Positions 8,621-19,575 of a stretch of 64,000 bases of DNA are shown one piece after another. Location of the stretch: assembly GCF_019145195.1 (NCBI RefSeq), contig NZ_JAHSTW010000006.1:124001-188000 (forward strand), in the 5' to 3' direction. Position 1 is the stretch's first letter, and the number at the start of each line of letters is the position of its first letter. This DNA comes from Pseudomonas siliginis. Lineage in GTDB: Bacteria; Pseudomonadota; Gammaproteobacteria; Pseudomonadales; Pseudomonadaceae. The position numbers and the translations under genes were made by a program. Below the pieces are notes generated by a model that was not told the DNA's origin, did no database searches, and was given only the letters and a program-made list of their open reading frames with translations.

Positions 8621-8744
8621 GGGATTTATCCCCGCTGGGTTGCGGAGCAGCCCCAAAACCATTCAGCGCGGTGATTCGGTCAGATCTGGCAAGCAGGATT
8701 TACGACTGCTGCGCAGCCGGACGGGGATAAATCCCCTCGCCACA
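8621..8744. repeat. Sixth copy of the 124-bp repeat
   Basis: A single full-length copy (starting GGGATTTATCCCCGCTGG) of the unit found five times upstream, standing alone in the second copy of the duplicated interval. It carries its own substitutions (for example TTGCGGAGCAG and GATTCGGTCAG), so it diverged from the others or came from a different ancestral unit. Confidence 0.93.
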
Positions 8745-8764
8745 GGGGATGCATTCCAGATTGC

Positions 8765-10198
8765 TTATGGCCGGGCCTTGAGCTGCGCTTCAGCCGCCGA
8801 CGCCAGATCCGGCGGCAGGAAATCTTTGTCCGGGTTGTAGTCGGCTTTCAGATAGCGCCGCAGATCTTCCAGATCACCAGGGTTCAGCGTCCCCGCCGCC
8901 TGCTTCAGGCGCAGGTTGTCGAGGATGTAGTCGTAGCGGGTGTTGTTGTAGTTGCGCACCGAGGTGTACAGCTGGCGCTGCGCATCGAGCACGTCGACGA
9001 TGTTGCGTGTGCCGACCTGATAACCGATTTCCGTGGCTTCCACCGCGCTCTGGTTGGAGATGATCGACTGGCGGCGCGCCTGCACCTGCTCGACGTCGGT
9101 GTTTACCGCGCGGTGCAGATTGCGGGTGTTTTCCACCACTTGCCGGCGCAGCGATTCGCGCTGCTGTTCGCTCTGATCCAGTTGCGCATAGGACTGACGC
9201 ACTTGCGAACTGGTCAGGCCGCCGCTGTAGATCGGGATGTTCAGTTGCAGGCCCAGCGTGCTCTGCTCGACGTTGCCGCCATAGGGCGCGCCGAACGAGT
9301 TGGGGTTGGCGAAGCCGAGGGCGTCGTTGTCACCTTTCTCGTATTTCGCCACGGCGTCGAGGGTCGGCAGGTGGCCGGCCTTGCGCTGCTTGAGCGTCTG
9401 TTCGGCGGAGCTGACCGCGTAGTTGCTGGCGAGCAGATTGAGGTTCTGCCGCGCCGCTGTGTCGACCCAGGATTTCGCGTCGTTGGGCGAAGGCGGCAGG
9501 ATCGGCAGCGTGTGGACGATGCCCTGAATCGAGTTGTACTGACGGTTGGTCAGGGTGATCAACGCCTGGAACGCGTCATCGACCTGACGCTGGGCGACGA
9601 TGCGGTTGGCTCGCGCGGTGTCGTAACTGGCTTGCGATTGCAGCACGTCGGTCTTGTCCGAGAGGCCGACATCGAAGCGCTCGTTGGACTGATCGAGCTG
9701 ACGTTTGAACGCCGCTTCTTCAGCCTTGGTCGAGGCCAGGTTGTCCTGGCTGCGCAGCACGTTGAAGTAGCTTTCGGCCGATTGCAGGATCAGGTTCTGT
9801 TCGGTCGCCGACAGTTGCAGCGCGGCCTGTTCGTTGACGTCTTTGGCTGCTTGATACTGGAACCAGCGATCGGCGCGGAACAGCGGCTGCGCGAGTGTCG
9901 CCTGGTAGGAATGCGCGCTGCGGTTGGCGATGGCCGAAGGCTGGTCGATCGAGGTGCGCACGTCGGCGACTTCGGCGCCACCGGACAGGTTCGGCAGCAG
10001 ACCGGCGCGAGCCTGCGGCACCACTTCTTTCTGCGCGCCATACTGGGCGCGGGCCGCCGCGAGGTCGGCGTTGTTGTCGACCGCTTCCTGATAGACGCTG
10101 ACCAGATCGGTTTTGGTCGACAAGGGTGCTTCCGCTGCCCAGGCCATTGTGTTGGACGCACAGGACACGGCAACAGCCAATGAAAGTTTGCGCAGCAT
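8765..10198 (-). CDS. tolC: TolC-family outer-membrane channel protein
   Basis: The 477-aa precursor has a Sec signal peptide (MLRKLSLAVAVSCASNTMAWA, cleavage near AWA-AE) and two internally similar halves of the outer-membrane efflux protein fold: long heptad-like coiled segments (QLDQSNERFDVGLSDKTDVL in the first, QVGTRNIVDVLDAQRQLY in the second) and the conserved NIPIYSGG. TolC forms a trimeric exit duct for type I secretion and RND efflux. In E. coli tolC lies next to nudF-yqiB-cpdA-yqiA-parE, and that block is nearby here, which supports orthology. I chose the ATG at 10198, since the frame upstream encodes no signal peptide. Confidence 0.87.
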   Translation of the reverse strand: MLRKLSLAVAVSCASNTMAWAAEAPLSTKTDLVSVYQEAVDNNADLAAARAQYGAQKEVVPQARAGLLPNLSGGAEVADVRTSIDQPSAIANRSAHSYQATLAQPLFRADRWFQYQAAKDVNEQAALQLSATEQNLILQSAESYFNVLRSQDNLASTKAEEAAFKRQLDQSNERFDVGLSDKTDVLQSQASYDTARANRIVAQRQVDDAFQALITLTNRQYNSIQGIVHTLPILPPSPNDAKSWVDTAARQNLNLLASNYAVSSAEQTLKQRKAGHLPTLDAVAKYEKGDNDALGFANPNSFGAPYGGNVEQSTLGLQLNIPIYSGGLTSSQVRQSYAQLDQSEQQRESLRRQVVENTRNLHRAVNTDVEQVQARRQSIISNQSAVEATEIGYQVGTRNIVDVLDAQRQLYTSVRNYNNTRYDYILDNLRLKQAAGTLNPGDLEDLRRYLKADYNPDKDFLPPDLASAAEAQLKARP

Positions 10199-10405
10199 GA
10201 GGCGATCCCTAGCATGAATATTATGGAAGTAATCCGGGCGCCAAAGGTAAGGCGCAGCCCGCACAGCGTCAAGGCTGAGCAGGCCAAGCGAGTGTAGTTG
10301 CGCATTGCTCCGGCAACAATCGGCCAACCTGGGTATTTACGCCATTCATCATGGCGTTCGCTGCGGTGTTGGCGTTCCTCGGTGGTTGTGTCTAGACTGG
10401 CCGGG

Positions 10406-12542
<2,137 letters not shown>

Positions 12543-12635
12543 TTACAAGCGGCAAGCGGCAAGCTGCAAGATTAGAAGCGGTCCGCGTACCGCTTTTAAC
12601 TTGCGGCTTGCCGCTTGCAGCTTTTTCCTGCTCCT
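12543..12635. repeat. Intergenic CAAGCGG-type inverted repeat, copy 2
   Basis: Units of CAAGCGGCAAGCGGCAAGC lie on the left arm and GCGGCTTGCCGCTTGCAGC on the right arm, around an inner perfect hairpin AAGCGGT/ACCGCTT. The long arm ends in TTTTT, so it could terminate or attenuate transcription between thiC and cytX. It is related to the element at 5160-5260. Confidence 0.75.
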
Positions 12636-12651
12636 CTTTGAGATAACACCC

Positions 12652-13944
12652 TTGAGCATTCAACCCGGCACTTATTCCCCCGACCTCGCCGTGCCCGCTG
12701 AAAAGCGTGTGTTCGGCGGTCGCGATCTGTTTTCCCTGTGGTTCTCCCTCGGCATCGGCCTGATGGTTTTGCAGACCGGCGCATTGCTCGCGCCGGGCCT
12801 GGGCCTGTCCGGTTCTTTGCTGGCGATCTTCCTCGGCACGCTGGTCGGCGTGCTGTTACTGGCCGCCGTCGGCGTGATCGGCAGCGACACCGGCCTGTCG
12901 TCGATGGCGGCGCTGAAGCTCAGCCTTGGCAGCAAAGGCGCGAGCCTGCCGGCGCTGCTCAATCTGCTGCAACTGATCGGCTGGGGCTCGTTCGAAATCA
13001 TCGTCATGCGCGATGCCGCCAGCCTGCTCGGCACCCGCGCCTTCAGCGAAGGTTCGCTGTGGGCCAGTCCGATGCTGTGGACGCTGTTCTTCGGTGCGCT
13101 TGCGACCTTGCTCGCGGTGAGTGGGCCGTTGACGTTCGTGCGGCAGATTCTGCGCAAATGGGGCATCTGGCTGTTGCTCGCCGCGTGCCTCTGGCTGACC
13201 TGGAACCTGTTCGCCAAAGCCGACCTCGCGGCGTTGTGGGCACGCGCCGGTGACGGTTCGATGCCATTCGCGGTGGGCTTCGACATTGCCATCGCCATGC
13301 CGCTGTCGTGGCTGCCGCTGATTGCCGACTACTCGCGTTTCGGCAAACGCGCAAAGAATGTTTTCGGTGGCACGGCTGTGGGTTTTTTCATCGGTAACTT
13401 CTGGCTGATGAGCCTTGGCGTGGCCTACACCCTGGCGTTCGCGCCGAGCGGCGAAGTCAATGCGCTGCTGCTGGCCTTGGCAGGCGCCGGTCTGGGCATT
13501 CCGCTGTTGCTGATTCTGCTCGACGAGTCGGAAAACGCTTTTGCCGACATTCACTCGGCGGCGGTATCGAGCGGGATTCTGTTGCGTCTGAAAGTCGAGC
13601 ATCTGGCCTTGGCCATCGGCGTGATCTGCACGCTGATCGCACTGCTGGCGCCATTGGCGCAGTACCAGAATTTCCTGTTGCTGATCGGCTCGGTGTTTGC
13701 GCCGTTGTTCGGCGTGGTGCTGGTGGATCACTTCATCCTGCGCAAACGCAGTGCTCAGGTCGCCTCAGCCGCATTGCGCTGGCCGGCGTTGCTGGCGTGG
13801 CTGGGTGGAGTCAGCACCTACCACTTGCTGGCGAATCTGTATCCGGATGTCGGCGCAACCCTGCCGGCGCTGGTGCTGGCAGGGCTGTTGCAGTTAGTGC
13901 TGGGCCGGGCCTTCAGTTACGGCCGGGAAACAGCTCAGGCTTGA
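12652..13944 (+). CDS. cytX: Putative hydroxymethylpyrimidine transporter CytX (NCS1 family)
   Basis: A 430-aa integral membrane protein with about 12 hydrophobic segments and NCS1 (cytosine/thiamine-precursor symporter) features: GRDLFSLWFSLGIGLMVLQTG near the start, LLQLIGWGSFEIIVM in the middle, and AIAMPLSWLPLIADYSRFGK. The context directly after riboswitch-controlled thiC points to uptake of the thiamine pyrimidine moiety. The start is a TTG at 12652 (encoding MSIQPGTYSP); no ATG fits, and the longer frame upstream runs through the repeat. It overlaps the convergent lipoprotein gene by 32 bp at the 3' end. Confidence 0.85.
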   Translation: MSIQPGTYSPDLAVPAEKRVFGGRDLFSLWFSLGIGLMVLQTGALLAPGLGLSGSLLAIFLGTLVGVLLLAAVGVIGSDTGLSSMAALKLSLGSKGASLPALLNLLQLIGWGSFEIIVMRDAASLLGTRAFSEGSLWASPMLWTLFFGALATLLAVSGPLTFVRQILRKWGIWLLLAACLWLTWNLFAKADLAALWARAGDGSMPFAVGFDIAIAMPLSWLPLIADYSRFGKRAKNVFGGTAVGFFIGNFWLMSLGVAYTLAFAPSGEVNALLLALAGAGLGIPLLLILLDESENAFADIHSAAVSSGILLRLKVEHLALAIGVICTLIALLAPLAQYQNFLLLIGSVFAPLFGVVLVDHFILRKRSAQVASAALRWPALLAWLGGVSTYHLLANLYPDVGATLPALVLAGLLQLVLGRAFSYGRETAQA

Positions 13945-14659
13945 GAATGCCGTTCAGGCGCGGGTAAGGAATCTTCAGTTCGACGTGGCCCAGCGCATAA
14001 GGCGCGATGGTGGTCACGTCGTACTTGAGGATCACGCCGCCGTAGGTCAGCGCCACGTGCGGGGTTTTCACGAACGGCCAGTTCGCGACGAATTCCGCCT
14101 CCTGATCGAGCTTGGTACTGATCAGCCAACTGTTGTGCGCCACTTGTGCGGCTTTCCAGAATGCCTCTTCCTGACCCGGCAGCAACATGTCGGACAGGTT
14201 CAGCACCTTGTGCTGCTGGCGCGAATAGTTGATGAAACCGCGACCCGGAGTGCCGTGGGCGCCGCCGGTATCGAGGTAGCTCGACAGCTCGATGATCACC
14301 AGTCCGTCATGCTGCTCGCGTACTTTCGCTTGCAGATAGCTGCTGTTGCGCGGGCCGGCGCTGGCGAGGAACTGCTCGCGGTAGGCGGCCAGGGTTGGCG
14401 CTACCGGCGCGTTCTTCTCGGTGCGGGTCATTTGCAGCAAACGTTTTTCGATGATGCCATCCAGCGCCGGCTCATCCGGGAAGCGCAGGGTGTCGATGTT
14501 CACCAGCGGACAATCGGGATTGGAACAGCCGGGTTTGAGTTGTTCCGAGGCGTCGCGGGTGGTTTCCAGCGGCGTGCGATAGTTGGGCTGGAACAGGCTG
14601 GCACAAGCGCCCAGAGTCAGGGCAATAGCGGCCACAGAGGCAATTTTGAAAAGCGACAT
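13913..14659 (-). CDS. Lipoprotein with DUF3298/RsiV-like domain
   Basis: The 248-aa product starts with a lipoprotein signal (MSLFKIASVAAIALTLGAC, lipobox LGAC), so it should be lipidated at Cys19 and envelope-located. The C-terminal half (GGAHGTPGRGFINYSRQQHKVL..LSDMLLPGQEEAFW) has the look of the DUF3298/RsiV periplasmic domain, which in some proteins binds lysozyme or peptidoglycan-related ligands. I chose the ATG at 14659 because the signal peptide begins there. It is convergent with cytX and divergent from nudF. Its function is not known. Confidence 0.8.
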   Translation of the reverse strand: MSLFKIASVAAIALTLGACASLFQPNYRTPLETTRDASEQLKPGCSNPDCPLVNIDTLRFPDEPALDGIIEKRLLQMTRTEKNAPVAPTLAAYREQFLASAGPRNSSYLQAKVREQHDGLVIIELSSYLDTGGAHGTPGRGFINYSRQQHKVLNLSDMLLPGQEEAFWKAAQVAHNSWLISTKLDQEAEFVANWPFVKTPHVALTYGGVILKYDVTTIAPYALGHVELKIPYPRLNGILKPELFPGRN

Positions 14660-14886
14660 GGGCGTCCTTTCGAAAGCAGGGGAAGGCAAAAAGATACCGC
14701 TTCGACTCTCAACGGAGCAGTCAGTTCGCCACTAAGCTGATTAGAGTGTGTTTCAGCTTCACCGTCCATCCCGCTGACGGTAAAGGGGCTGCATCAAACG
14801 GTACGGGCGCGTTAGGATGGCGCGAAGTCGAGGTTGCCGGTTGTACACAGCACCCTCGTAATGGATGTGCAGTAAAGAGGAAGATT

Positions 14887-15504
14887 ATGACTGACTTTGC
14901 CAACGCCATACCGACCGCCGTCGATATCGTGCGGCGCGAAAAATGCTACGAGGGCTTTTACAAGCTTGACCGTGTGCATCTGCGCCATGAGTTGTTCGCC
15001 GGTGGCATGAGCCGCGAGATCAATCGTGAAATCTTCGTGCGCCACGATGCCGTGTGCGTCCTGCCTTACGATCCGCAGCGCGATGAAGTGGTGTTGATCG
15101 AGCAGTTTCGTGTCGGCGCCATGGGCAAGGCCGACAACCCGTGGCTGGTCGAACTGGTCGCCGGTCTGATCGACAAGGATGAGCAACCGGAAGAAGTTGC
15201 TCACCGCGAGGCGCAGGAGGAAGCTGGGCTGGACATCAAGGCGTTGTGGCCGATGACCAAGTATTTCCCCTCGCCGGGTGGCAGCAACGAATTCGTGCAT
15301 TTGTATCTGGGGCGTTGCAGCACCGACGGTGTCGGCGGGCTGCACGGGCTGGAAGAAGAGGCCGAAGACATTCGCGTGACGGTGTGGGCCTTTGAAGATG
15401 CCTTGCAAGCCGTGCGTGACGGACGTATTGCCAACGCGGCGAGCATCATCGCCTTGCAGTGGCTGGCGCTGAACCGCGCCGAAGTGAGGGGGCTATGGTC
15501 GTAA
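14887..15504 (+). CDS. nudF: ADP-ribose pyrophosphatase (Nudix hydrolase)
   Basis: NudF hydrolyses ADP-ribose to AMP and ribose-5-phosphate. The 205-aa protein carries a complete Nudix box, read as GLIDKDEQPEEVAHREAQEE followed by AGL (the GX5EX7REUXEEXGU pattern). The ATG at 14887 follows an AGAGGAAG. The order nudF-yqiB-cpdA-yqiA-parE equals that of E. coli, which makes the identification firm. It overlaps the next gene by 10 bp, implying co-translation. Confidence 0.95.
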   Translation: MTDFANAIPTAVDIVRREKCYEGFYKLDRVHLRHELFAGGMSREINREIFVRHDAVCVLPYDPQRDEVVLIEQFRVGAMGKADNPWLVELVAGLIDKDEQPEEVAHREAQEEAGLDIKALWPMTKYFPSPGGSNEFVHLYLGRCSTDGVGGLHGLEEEAEDIRVTVWAFEDALQAVRDGRIANAASIIALQWLALNRAEVRGLWS

Positions 15505-15947
15505 ACAAGCTGCGCGATCGTTATCGGGTTGACCTCGTTGGGCTGCAAGCCGCCTGCGAGGCCAACTACGCGCGCCTGATGCGACTGCTGCCGGACATGC
15601 GCAACGAACCCGAGGCGCGGCGTATCGCTGTGACCCAGGGCGAGCAGATGCTCGGCGTGCTCGCCCTCGAAGTGCTGCAGACCTGCCCGTACACCACGAC
15701 CTTGCAGGTGCGCCAGGAGCACAGCCTGCCGTGGTTGCCGGTGCCGCAACTGGAAGTGCAGGTCTATCACGACGCGCGCATGGCCGAAGTGGTCAGCGCC
15801 GAACATGCACGACGCTTTCGCGGCATCTATCCTTATCCGAACGCCGCCATGCACCAGCCCGATGAAAAGGCCCAGCTCAATGTGTTTCTGGGCGAATGGC
15901 TGAGTCATTGCCTGGCGTTGGGGCACGAGTACGAAGTCGTTCGCTAG
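15495..15947 (+). CDS. yqiB: DUF1249 family protein (YqiB)
   Basis: A 150-aa soluble protein that matches the DUF1249/YqiB family by size, position and the conserved C-terminal block (YPYPNAAMHQPDEKAQLNVFL). No enzymatic motif is evident and the function is unknown. It starts inside nudF (ATG at 15495, 10-bp overlap, with AGGGGG upstream) and precedes cpdA, the same order as in E. coli. Confidence 0.9.
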   Translation: MVVNKLRDRYRVDLVGLQAACEANYARLMRLLPDMRNEPEARRIAVTQGEQMLGVLALEVLQTCPYTTTLQVRQEHSLPWLPVPQLEVQVYHDARMAEVVSAEHARRFRGIYPYPNAAMHQPDEKAQLNVFLGEWLSHCLALGHEYEVVR

Positions 15948-16044
15948 TTGTGAACTGTGTCCGCTTCGGCGGTTTCCCCTTTGTGTCATCCCCCAGCATA
16001 ATTGCCGCACCCATCCATTGCGTGCCTAGCCCCGGGAGAGCGCT

Positions 16045-16860
16045 TTGCCCAGCGTATCGACAATTACCAGCGCCGACCCGGCGCTGCTGGTGCAGTTGTC
16101 CGACAGCCACCTGTTCGCTGAAGCGCACAGCAAGCTGTTGGGCATGAAGACCCGCGAGAGCCTGCAACAGGTCATCGACCTGGTGTTGGCGCAACAGGCG
16201 CAGATCGATCTGCTGCTGGCGACCGGAGATATTTCCCAGGACGGCACGCTGGAGTCGTATCAGGCCTTCCGCCAGATGAGCGCGCAGATCAATGCCCCGG
16301 CGCGCTGGATTCCCGGCAATCACGACGAGCCGATGGTCATGGCCGAGGCGGCGGTGCAAAGCACGCTGCTGGAGCCGGTGGTCGATATTGGCAATTGGCG
16401 GGTGACGATGCTGGATTCGGCGGTGCCGGGTTCGGTGCCGGGCTATCTGCAGGATGATCAGTTGCAGCTGCTGGCCCGCGCGCTGAGCGAAGCGCCGGAG
16501 CGCCATCATCTGGTGTGCCTGCATCATCACCCGGTGTCGATCGGCTGCGCATGGATGGAGCCGATCGGCCTGCGCAACCCGGAAGCGTTCTTCGAAGTGC
16601 TGGATCGCTTCCCGCAGGTTCGCGCGGTGTTGTGGGGGCATGTGCATCAGCAAATCGATCGCGAACGCAATGGCGTGCGCTTGATGGCTTCGCCTTCGAC
16701 GTGCATCCAGTTCGAGCCGGGGAGTGCGGACTTCAAAGTGGGCGAGCAGGCGCCGGGGTATCGCTGGCTGCGGTTGTTGCCGGATGGGCGTTTGGAAACC
16801 GGGGTTGAGCGCGTGACTGGATTCGATTTTCAGGTTGATTACGGTTCCAACGGTTACTGA
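16045..16860 (+). CDS. cpdA: 3',5'-cyclic-AMP phosphodiesterase CpdA
   Basis: CpdA hydrolyses cAMP and so tunes Vfr/CRP-type signalling. The 271-aa protein has the calcineurin-like metallophosphoesterase motifs in order: LSDSHLF (D-x-H), LLATGDISQDGT (GD), GNHDEP (GNHD), CLHHHPVSIG (H) and GHVHQQ (GHxH). The start codon is a TTG at 16045, preceded by GGGAGAG at good spacing; no in-frame ATG precedes the first motif. Confidence 0.93.
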   Translation: MPSVSTITSADPALLVQLSDSHLFAEAHSKLLGMKTRESLQQVIDLVLAQQAQIDLLLATGDISQDGTLESYQAFRQMSAQINAPARWIPGNHDEPMVMAEAAVQSTLLEPVVDIGNWRVTMLDSAVPGSVPGYLQDDQLQLLARALSEAPERHHLVCLHHHPVSIGCAWMEPIGLRNPEAFFEVLDRFPQVRAVLWGHVHQQIDRERNGVRLMASPSTCIQFEPGSADFKVGEQAPGYRWLRLLPDGRLETGVERVTGFDFQVDYGSNGY

Positions 16861-16869
16861 GACCATACG

Positions 16870-16945
16870 GGCCTCTTCGCGAGCAGGCTCGCTCACACAT
16901 TGAAACGCGATTCCCTGTTGGAGCGAGGCTGCTCGCGAAGGCGGC
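16870..16945. repeat. REP-type hairpin (copy 1)
   Basis: CTTCGCGAGCAGGCTCGCT pairs imperfectly with GGAGCGAGGCTGCTCGCGAAG about 35 bases further on. This is the typical Pseudomonas intergenic REP; related copies in this window lie at 24340, 27366 and 38130. It sits between cpdA and yqiA. Confidence 0.85.
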
Positions 16946-17017
16946 CGCACAAACACCCACGATTGCTCTGACTCCCTGTAAACTCCGCTATCTTTCGCCG
17001 ACAGCCAGGGAGCTCAA

Positions 17018-17626
17018 ATGTCCGGTTCGATCCTCTATATCCACGGTTTCAACAGCGCGCCGGCCTCGAAGAAGGCCTGTCAGCTGGTCGCGGTCATGGA
17101 GCGGCTGGGATTGAGCGAGCAATTGCGCGTGCCGGCGCTGCATCACCATCCGCGTGAAGCCATCGGTCAGCTCGAGCAGGCAATCGCCGAGCTGGGCCGG
17201 CCGTTGCTGGTGGGAAGTTCGCTCGGCGGCTACTATGCGACTCACCTGGCCGAGCGCCATGGCCTGAAAGCCCTGCTGGTCAACCCGGCGGTCAGCCCGC
17301 ACCGGATGTTCGATGGTTATCTGGGCACGCAGCAGAACCTCTACACCGATGAAACCTGGGAACTGACCCACGACCACGTCACGGCGCTGGCCGAACTGGA
17401 AGTGCCACCACCGCAGGATCCGCAGCGTTATCAGGTCTGGTTGCAAACCGGCGACGAAACGCTGGATTATCGCCTCGCCCAACAGTATTACCGCGCCTGT
17501 GCCTTGCGCATCCAGGCTGGCGGCGACCACAGTTTCCAGGGTTTTGCCGGGCAATTACCGGCGTTGCTGAGTTTTGCCGGCATGGCTGCCGATATGTATC
17601 AGGCAATCGATTTCACCACGCTGTGA
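17018..17626 (+). CDS. yqiA: YqiA-type alpha/beta-fold esterase
   Basis: A 202-aa alpha/beta hydrolase of the YqiA/YcfP family. It shows the oxyanion region YIHGFNSAP near the N-terminus, a nucleophile elbow GSSLGGYYA with the catalytic Ser, an acidic residue in QTGDETLDY, and a catalytic His in GGDHSFQGF. E. coli YqiA has esterase activity on short acyl esters; the natural substrate is unknown. It is located between cpdA and parE as in E. coli. Confidence 0.92.
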   Translation: MSGSILYIHGFNSAPASKKACQLVAVMERLGLSEQLRVPALHHHPREAIGQLEQAIAELGRPLLVGSSLGGYYATHLAERHGLKALLVNPAVSPHRMFDGYLGTQQNLYTDETWELTHDHVTALAELEVPPPQDPQRYQVWLQTGDETLDYRLAQQYYRACALRIQAGGDHSFQGFAGQLPALLSFAGMAADMYQAIDFTTL

Positions 17627-17667
17627 AGTCTTGCCCCTCTTTCATGAATGACTGACGACGAGACCTT

Positions 17668-19575
17668 ATGGCCACTCCCAGCGCTAGTTCTTATAACGCC
17701 GACGCCATCGAAGTCCTCTCGGGCCTCGACCCGGTGCGCAAACGCCCCGGCATGTACACCGACACCAGTCGGCCGAACCACCTCGCCCAGGAAGTCATCG
17801 ACAACAGCGTCGACGAAGCCCTGGCCGGCCACGCCAAATCGGTGCAGGTCATCCTGCACGCCGACCATTCGCTGGAAGTCAGCGACGACGGCCGTGGCAT
17901 GCCGGTCGACATTCACCCGGAAGAGGGTGTGTCCGGCGTCGAACTGATCCTCACCAAGCTGCATGCGGGCGGCAAGTTCTCCAACAAGAACTACCAGTTC
18001 TCCGGCGGCTTGCACGGTGTGGGTATTTCCGTGGTGAACGCGCTGTCGACCGAAGTGCGCGTACGGGTCAAACGTGACGGCAACGAATACCAGATGACCT
18101 TCAAGGACGGCTTCAAGGCCTCCGAGCTGGAAATCGTCGGCACCGTCGGCAAGCGCAACACCGGCACCAGCGTGTACTTCGCGCCGGACCCGAAATACTT
18201 CGATTCTCCCAAATTCTCCATCAGCCGCCTCAAGCACGTGCTCAAGGCCAAGGCTGTGCTGTGCCCGGGCTTGCTGGTCAGCTTCGAAGACAAAGGCACC
18301 GGCGAGAAAGTCGAGTGGCATTACGAAGACGGCCTGCGCTCTTATCTGGTCGATGCGGTCAGCGAGTTCGAACGTCTGCCGAACGAGCCGTTCTGCGGCG
18401 CTTTCGCCGGTAATAAAGAAGCGGTCGATTGGGCACTGTTGTGGCTGCCGGAAGGCGGCGACGCGGTGCAGGAAAGCTACGTCAACCTGATCCCGACCGC
18501 GCAGGGCGGCACGCACGTCAACGGTCTGCGTCAGGGCCTGCTCGACGCGATGCGCGAGTTCTGCGAGTTCCGCAGCCTGCTGCCGCGCGGCGTGAAGCTG
18601 GCGCCGGAAGACGTCTGGGAGCGCATCGCGTTCGTCCTGTCGATGAAGATGCAGGAACCGCAATTCTCCGGCCAGACCAAAGAGCGTCTGTCTTCCCGTG
18701 AAGCAGCGGCGTTCGTCTCCGGTGTGGTGAAAGACGCTTTCAGCCTGTGGCTCAACGCCAACCCGGAAACCGGTCTGGCCCTGGCCGAATTGGCGATCAA
18801 CAACGCCGGCCGCCGTCTCAAGGCGAGCAAGAAAGTCGAGCGCAAACGCGTCACCCAAGGTCCGGCGCTGCCGGGCAAACTGGCTGACTGCGCCGGGCAG
18901 GACCCGATGCGTTCCGAGCTGTTCCTGGTCGAGGGTGACTCCGCCGGCGGTTCGGCCAAACAGGCGCGGGACAAGGAGTTCCAGGCGATCCTGCCGTTGC
19001 GCGGCAAGATCCTCAACACCTGGGAAGTCGACGGCAGCGAAGTGCTCGCCAGCCAGGAAGTGCACAACATCGCCGTGGCCATCGGCGTCGATCCGGGCGC
19101 GGCGGACATGAGCCAGCTGCGCTACGGCAAGATCTGCATCCTCGCCGACGCCGACTCCGACGGTCTGCACATTGCCACTTTGTTGTGTGCGCTGTTCGTC
19201 CAGCATTTCCGCCCGTTGGTGGATGCCGGTCACGTCTATGTGGCGATGCCGCCGCTGTACCGTATCGACCTCGGCAAAGAGATCTACTACGCCCTCGACG
19301 AGGCCGAGCGCGACGGTATTCTCGATCGCCTGGTCGCCGAAAAGAAACGCGGCAAGCCGCAGGTCACCCGATTCAAGGGTCTGGGCGAAATGAACCCGCC
19401 GCAGTTGCGTGAAACCACCATGGACCCGAACACTCGGCGTCTGGTGCAGTTGACGCTGGGCGAAGACTTCGCCGAAACCTCGGAAATGATGGACATGCTG
19501 CTGGCGAAGAAACGCGCCGGTGACCGCAAATCCTGGCTGGAATCCAAAGGCAACCTCGCCGAGGTGCTGGCCTGA
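17668..19575 (+). CDS. parE: DNA topoisomerase IV subunit B
   Basis: ParE is the ATPase subunit of topoisomerase IV, which decatenates replicated chromosomes. The 635-aa protein has the GHKL ATPase motifs (QEVIDNSVDEAL, DDGRGMPVD, GGLHGVGISVVNAL), a transducer domain, and a TOPRIM domain with EGDSAGGSAKQARD and LADADSDGLHI. It ends with the QLRETTMDP block typical of ParE. Its stop overlaps the start of the next gene by one base. Confidence 0.97.
   Translation: MATPSASSYNADAIEVLSGLDPVRKRPGMYTDTSRPNHLAQEVIDNSVDEALAGHAKSVQVILHADHSLEVSDDGRGMPVDIHPEEGVSGVELILTKLHAGGKFSNKNYQFSGGLHGVGISVVNALSTEVRVRVKRDGNEYQMTFKDGFKASELEIVGTVGKRNTGTSVYFAPDPKYFDSPKFSISRLKHVLKAKAVLCPGLLVSFEDKGTGEKVEWHYEDGLRSYLVDAVSEFERLPNEPFCGAFAGNKEAVDWALLWLPEGGDAVQESYVNLIPTAQGGTHVNGLRQGLLDAMREFCEFRSLLPRGVKLAPEDVWERIAFVLSMKMQEPQFSGQTKERLSSREAAAFVSGVVKDAFSLWLNANPETGLALAELAINNAGRRLKASKKVERKRVTQGPALPGKLADCAGQDPMRSELFLVEGDSAGGSAKQARDKEFQAILPLRGKILNTWEVDGSEVLASQEVHNIAVAIGVDPGAADMSQLRYGKICILADADSDGLHIATLLCALFVQHFRPLVDAGHVYVAMPPLYRIDLGKEIYYALDEAERDGILDRLVAEKKRGKPQVTRFKGLGEMNPPQLRETTMDPNTRRLVQLTLGEDFAETSEMMDMLLAKKRAGDRKSWLESKGNLAEVLA

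Noticed and set aside
7908..8744. The 124-bp array as a CRISPR array
   Set aside because: The units are contiguous and nearly identical over their whole length, there are no unique spacers, the period is far too long, and no cas gene is near.
7900..8840. Small frames inside the 124-bp repeat array (for example 8544-8840)
   Set aside because: They consist of repeat units and the reverse of the tolC end, and recur only because the DNA recurs.
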